Program-made: the position numbers and the translations under genes
From: Climacteris rufus
Taxonomy: Eukaryota; Chordata; Aves; Passeriformes; Climacteridae
Direction of reading: 5' to 3'
DNA length: 64,000 nucleotides
Assembly: GCA_013398175.1 (NCBI GenBank)
Contig: VZRZ01007764.1
Coordinates: forward strand, 226,269-290,268
In this document: piece by piece, positions 58,471 to 64,000 of the stretch
Position numbering within the stretch: position 1 is the first letter of the stretch
Layout of the letters: each line of letters begins with the position of its first letter
Notes under the pieces: model-generated
The model's database searches: none
Seen by the model: the letters and a program-made list of their open reading frames with translations, nothing else
What the model was told of the DNA's origin: nothing

Positions 58471-60420
58471 AGAACCACTATTCCAAGAGAGACTCAGATT
58501 CTCTGGAACAGGAAATAACACAAATACAACTTTAGCAAATTAAAGCTAAACCTCCTGGCAGAGTGTTCCTTTCTTAGCTTAGCAAGCTGTCATGTCCATG
58601 CCAATGCACTAGAACTCCGTTTAGCAGAAGCTGTTGCAGTCCATGAGTGGGTTCCTTATTTTTTTTTTTTTTGTTGTTGTTTGTGTAGAGCAGTCGTATA
58701 ATTCACCTTTCTGCAAAGAACCATAAAAAGCATTGACCAGAAGGGAGCCACATGAGGAAAAAAACCCAAAAAAACCACAAGACAAAAAACTTCCAAAACC
58801 AAAAAAGCCTCACTCCCATGTTCAGACTAAACCTTTCCTTGAGCTACCTGTTCAGCACCATTGTCAAGTCCTTGCCCATACACTTTGTGCTTTCCCAAAG
58901 ATCTGCGTTGCAGATCCTCCTTTCCCGAGGCAGGCTTGGGGGGCACGACGCCACAGGGTGTGCATGATGTGAAGTCTGCAGACCAGGCTGATTTCTCAGC
59001 AAGCAGAGAGCTCTTTGCTGAAGCCCTGCACCCTGCAGGAGGCCAGCTGGGTTACAGAGCTCGGCAGCCCAGGGGCAGCACTGGGTCAGGTGGAAGACCT
59101 GCCTTTTGAAACTGCGATCACATGCAGCACAGTAACCCCAAACACGAAGGCTGACTTAATCTCGAGACCTTCACACAGCTGCTTTTGAAGACTCCAGTGG
59201 TTTCCTTTTTGTAAAGGTTCAGTGAGAGCACAGTGTGGCTGTGAGAGTTTCTGTAAATGCTGCCCTTAGACAGGAGGGCTCCCAGAAGCAGGGATTCTAC
59301 TATGTGCATTTTGTCCCAGATTTACAGACTCTAAAAAAGGTAAATCACTGTGTCAGCGTGGACTGGTTTTTATAGTGCTCTTGCTGCTCTGCTGTACTTT
59401 GTGCCGTGGTATGATTGTCAGATAACACTCCCAACAGAGGCATGAGGCAGAGAAAGGAGCCCTTGTTTACTCCTGAAGTAGCTCCTCTTCCCACATCTTA
59501 TTTGCAATAAAATGAAGTTCACTGGTATTGTTAGGAGTCACCCTGGGAATGCGGGGAGAGGCTCTTTTTGTTCATCACACCAGCACGACCAGGCTGGGCC
59601 ACCACGTGCTCTACCACACAAATGCTCACACAGACTTAATTTTTTTTTTCCACAAACCTTGTAGATGAGGCAAGCTAACTATAAGCAGGAGGGACAAGGA
59701 GCTGGAGGCAAAGAAAAAAAAGGAATTTGCCTGAGGCAAGGGAACCACAGAAACACGGACAGAATTTCAACTCCCTGGTTGGCAGCACTGAGATCCCTCT
59801 GTGTCCTTGTCCACCCATGCACATGTGGGATTCCAGGTGGGAGGCACTCTGGGAAGGACACAGGGAGGCCGAAGTGGGGACAGTGAGCTGGGGAAAGCTG
59901 GGAGGGGCCAGCCTGTCCCTGGAGCTGAACTGCTCCTCTTGCAATCCATCAGGCTGGGGTGCACTGTCTCCTCTCCCCTTCCTTCCCTTCCCAACCCCAA
60001 GAAAGTCCTTGAAATCCAGGTGCCCACACAGCGAGGAGTGCATGGTTAAGCTGCACTGAGCGAGTTTATTCCTCCTGGGGATGGGAAAACAAACAAAGCC
60101 CCACGTTAATGATAGGTAGTGCTGTGTGTTGTGACACCCGTGCTCAATCTTGCCCTCTGCATGGAGCCGAGCCCCACATCCGAGGTCTGTGTGCCCCTGA
60201 AGAGGGAAGCAGTGACTTTCCCCATCCTCCCCCTGCCCAGATCGCAGGGATGGGACGGGAACAGGGCTGGGCAGCGAGGGGTGGTGGCTGGGGAATCTCT
60301 GCTCCCCGGGGCAGTCGGGCTCAGAACCACCTGCCTGGCAGAGCAAACAGGCACCATCTGCTCTTCTGCTGCCTTTTCCTTAAGGGCCGAGGGGACTTCA
60401 CAAAATCCAGTGCAATGTGT
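58471..60420. other. Intergenic DNA
   Basis: A T run with gttgttgtt follows at about 58659-58681 and A-rich sequence at 58758-58810. No gene was recognised. A 223-codon open frame on the minus strand (59675-60346) begins with TTG rather than ATG and has no homology I can see. Confidence 0.5.
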
Positions 60421-60960
60421 TAAATAACCAATTTCAGCAGGCGCTGGGTTTCCCCCGAGGAGCGATGGTGCGGCGCCGCAGGTTCACTAGAAGCACTCCA
60501 GTTCCTGGTGGCAGCAGGCATCTGCTGTCTGATTAAGATTTTCAGGAGCGGGTCTCCAGTGGCCAGTTTCAACATGGATTTAACTTCACCGAGGTCAGAG
60601 GTATAACTTGAGGGAGGAACTTTCTCGTCCAAGATCTTTAGTTAATAGCATCCTGCTAATTATGAGTGAGTGCCGGGCTCCGGGCGAGTCCCCTGCCAGC
60701 CCTCAGACATTAACCGCTGGCTCGGGGGCCATTTGCTGGGGAATGTCTGCAGAGATGCTTTGTGCCTCAGCTGCTCTGCTGCTGCCTGAATAGCCTGAAA
60801 GGCTTCTGCACGGAGAGGCTGCGAGAGCTGCTGCTCACGGGAGAGATCTTCATCTCCTCCCTGGTTCAGCTTTTGTCTGGCGACACTCGCGGCTGCATTA
60901 AAAATAGCCATTATCCCGCCCACCACACATTTTTGTGTTTTCCAAATGGGTAGGCAGGGG
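60421..60960. promoter_or_regulatory. Candidate conserved non-coding or regulatory block
   Basis: The block has higher CpG content than its flanks and carries a TAATTA core at 60657-60662 and a MEF2-like TTAAAAATAG at about 60898-60907, directly followed by a GC-box-like cccgcccacc. No frame is conserved with a known protein. Such mixtures are typical of developmental enhancers but this is inference. Confidence 0.3.
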
Positions 60961-63900
60961 GTGGAAGGAGCTTCAGTTCTCTGTTTGGTGGGTGGTGGTG
61001 GCTTGTTTTTCCTTTGTTTCTTTTTTCCCCCTCTCTCTGGTTGCTGGAGCAGGTTCACTGCTGGGCTGGTGTTATTTCTTTGCACAATTCTCTTTACACG
61101 TTGCAGATGTGCATCTTAGCTCGTGAAACTGAATTTACCCACTTCTTCTGGACATGCCTTCCTCTTCCTTTCCTCAGTGCAGAATTTTGTCCTTCAAAGT
61201 AATTCCTCCAGTGAACATGGTGTAAACTTCCAGATTTACATTCCTGAGAGCAGAATTAATCCTCTTGAATTTAAGCTGCTGCCTTCCTGGGTTTTTAATT
61301 GTCACCTAAATGTGGGGCTGCTAGTCTGTGGTTAGGGGAAGGTGAGCAGAAAGTACAGACTCCAAGCCTGCAGGTTAATACAATAAATCTGTAAATTGTA
61401 TGTACAAACAGGTGATTTCTGCACAGATTTGAAACAGACCAGTGGGATAGAAGCTCCACACAACCACTAGATGACATATATTTAATACAGTGCATCAGAG
61501 AAATGTAAAGAATACATTGCTCAGATGTGCAAAATTAGCGAAGACCTGAAGTTGCAAATAATATGTTGAAAGACAAGTTTGGTGGGGAGGGTTGGAGAGA
61601 AAGAAGGAAGAGAAGGAAGGGAAGGAGACAAAAGAAATGGAAATCAGATCCCTTGTCAGCAAACTGGCTGCATTTTAACTAGAAGGTGCTGTGGTTACAG
61701 AGAACTCGAGGGATGTGCAGGTGACTGGAGAAAGAAAAGCTGTGCTGAAACGTTACAATTATTTCAGGATTGGACCAGGATCATTTTTCTCCTATGTTAC
61801 TAACTGAAAATCCCAGCACAACAACAGGAAACCCACACCAGTAAAGACAAAAAGGAGAGGAATTCAATGTGGAGAGATGCATGGAGGTGGCTTACACCTG
61901 GAACAAAGCTCCCCACAGAGCTATTAGTGCAAGAGGAGGCACTGGGAGAGGGAAGGAGCTGTTGTTTGCTGATCTCGAATAAATGTCAGAAACACAAACA
62001 CACGTTTTTGAAGTGTAAAGCAGGAGCTGTTCTCACAAAGGCATCTGTTTGCTGACAAGGCTTGTGACCACAGACGTGGCATTGTCCTTTCCAAAGGCAT
62101 GAGTAGAGAGACAAAGGCAGCATGGCCGTGAAGGAGTAGGCTGGGTTTATTTTTCCCCCAATAACACCACCAGCAGGACAAGAGGACATGTTCACAGCAC
62201 CAGGGCTGAGGTTAACCTCGCTTTCCTGGAGTGCTGTGCAGGAGCAAGAGAGGGAGCAGACACTTTGCTGGTATTTGCAGCTGAGGTTTAAACAGGCAGC
62301 CAGCAAACACTGACCCACACAGCAGAATTACAGTGCAGAGACCAAAAAGCCTGGCAAAACACAGTCCAGTCAACCCACCAGAAGAAATAAGGAAGGCCAA
62401 ATAACTTTCTCTATGCTATAAAAAATAACTACATTTGTACACAGATAAATATGTTTTCAGAAGAAAAAAAAAATACCAGAAGAAAAAAATCAAATGATAA
62501 CATAAACGCCAAAACAGAAGAAAGAGGGAGAAGCAGGTGGCACTCTGAATTTCACATGGATCGAAGCAGCTGCTTGGAAGAATAAATCTGTAAAGTCAAA
62601 AGTTTTGCCTTGGGCAGTGAACACATTACAGTACAGAGGAGCACTGGAAGATGGTGTTCAAAATCTGTGCCACTGATGTGGCAGTGTTCTTGCCAAAAAG
62701 GTACATGCAACATGCCTGAGGTAGCTGCAAAGCACCAGGCAGATTTGTTCCCACAGCACAAACCGAAAATGATACATGGAGTAGGAGAACAATTAAAAAA
62801 AAAAAAGAAATAAAAAGAGAGATAAAATCGCCATTTGGATGAAGCAATGAGTCTTAATGTAAGTCTACAAAAGATGAGGAAAACTCTCAGCCACCTGAAA
62901 TATGAGGGTTTATTTTCTAAAGGAGCCTCTCATGAAGCAAGGCCACTTGGATGAGACAATTTTCTCATGCCCTGAAGGTGTGACAGTAATTTCAGCCTCC
63001 TACCAAAACAGAAATGTGTTAGCAGTGTGAAGGCCAGGGCCAAGAGGAGCCTGTGAGGCGCTGTCAGTGGGAGCAGCCTCGGACAGTGCACATGGGGGGT
63101 GCCTGTGCTGGCTGCTTCCCTGACCACAGCTCTCTGAACGCAGCTGAGACAGGATTTATAGTGTGCAACTGTGCTTCCCTGGCAGTGCTGGGCTGGAACT
63201 TGAGGGAGCTGGGCAGGAATCTCCCTGTCTTGGCTCCCTGACAGGGCACCCCAATTAAACTCTGAGTCACATTTGTGTTTCTGTATCCCCCCTGACTTTT
63301 ACCGTGTATTTTGGTGAGCCACGAGTGTCCTGCATGGTGTGAGGCTGCTTCAAATGGAAACAGGATCACAGCTGGGCTGCCATCCTTCATCCTGTCCCTG
63401 AGGATGAAGGATGCTATTCCTGATCCCCACTCCCCTGTTGACTATGGTAAGAAGGGGCTTGCCAATGAATATAAAAAGCTGAGGTTTTCACATGCATGAG
63501 AGGGTAAGTGGAAACATTTGTCCTTTAGTCTCTTGGCTGTGGATAGCTTCTCCCTGCTCCAACTGTCTCTGTGCCATGGGCATAGAGAGCTGCTTCAGAA
63601 ATGGAGGAGTCAGGAGCCCTGTCTCCTCCAGGGCTGTGGCAGAGAAGGGAAGACACTTTCCCGTGGTGCAGGGAGAAGGGTTAGGGCAACACAGAGAACT
63701 TTTGTCAGTCTTTCTGGTAAATGGCATTTAAAATCACTGTACACCTCTTGCTCAGTACCATTCTACTGCCAGGTCTGCTCTGGGCACTGGGCTCCCTTTG
63801 CTTGGCTCTGTGGGGCAGGGTGGACAGGGAGATGTTCTGCCTGGAATGCCAACGTGTTTTGTAGGAATTACACTTTCCCTCAGGCACTCATAGCACTTGT

Positions 63901-64000
63901 GGCTTAGTCTTGGCATCTCTCAGAGGCTGAAGCAGAAGCCTGGGGGAACCAGACTGAAAAGCCTCTGACACCAGCAGTGAGCAGCCAGTGTGGGCTGGGC
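60961..64000. other. Intergenic DNA to the end of the window
   Basis: A purine-rich stretch lies at about 61595-61635 and A-rich stretches at 62461-62490 and 62795-62820. A perfect 12-bp hairpin lies at 63381-63413. No gene was recognised; in particular no bHLH frame. Confidence 0.5.
63381..63413. repeat. Perfect 12-bp inverted repeat
   Basis: catccttcatcc at 63381-63392 and ggatgaaggatg at 63402-63413 are exact reverse complements with a 9-nt loop (tgtccctga). Confidence 0.95.

Noticed and set aside
59675..60346. 223-codon minus-strand open frame
   Set aside because: The first codon is TTG, the sequence is low in recognisable motifs, and the local GC content favours long chance frames.
60660..61085. 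141-codon minus-strand open frame with Lys/Pro-rich segment
   Set aside because: It overlaps the candidate non-coding block, the Lys/Pro-rich part comes from a simple CT-rich stretch, and it has no homologue I know.
1..64000. tRNA, rRNA, CRISPR, prophage or bacterial operon
   Set aside because: No clover-leaf, rRNA core, spaced repeat array or ribosome-binding-site organisation was seen; the window is vertebrate.

Overview
The window is vertebrate genomic DNA, most probably from a bird. It holds two multi-exon genes on the + strand with GT/AG introns, several avian-type CR1 LINE fragments, and an old solo LTR of an avian endogenous-retrovirus type. The gene order (FSD1L, then FKTN) matches the order known in other amniotes. 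Nothing prokaryotic, no CRISPR array and no tRNA or rRNA gene is visible.

Layout: (1) 1-3981 is sequence upstream of the first recognisable FSD1L exon and begins with a poly-T tract. (2) 3982-23478 carries twelve coding exons of FSD1L, a coiled-coil/COS, fibronectin III and B30.2-SPRY protein. The exon with the start codon is not in the window. (3) 23479-26400 is the FSD1L 3' region and intergenic DNA, with a perfect hairpin and a 77-bp tandem duplication interrupted by one N. (4) 26400-27130 is a CpG island with the FKTN promoter. (5) 26856-39045 carries the complete FKTN (fukutin) coding sequence in nine coding exons, joining without a frame break into 460 codons plus stop. (6) 39046 to about 40700 is the FKTN 3'UTR. 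(7) From there to 64000 is a GC-richer region with CR1 copies, one solo LTR and candidate regulatory elements, but no gene I can name.

The neighbour known in mammals after FKTN is TAL2, a small bHLH gene. No bHLH reading frame is visible here. A TATA-box promoter-like block with a possible first exon lies near 56.1 kb, about 17 kb past FKTN, and could belong to TAL2, to a lncRNA or to nothing.

The two genes do not form a pathway. Fukutin is a Golgi ribitol-phosphate transferase that acts on alpha-dystroglycan. FSD1L is a MID/TRIM-like protein, presumably microtubule-associated. The most interesting signals are the 96/234/23-nt exon pattern of FSD1L, which recalls TRIM genes; the 23-nt microexon with an ideal branch point and a UGC just upstream, whose skipping would truncate the protein; the promoter-like block at 56.1 kb; and a 285-codon open frame at 57.6 kb. 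I found no clearly new biological system.
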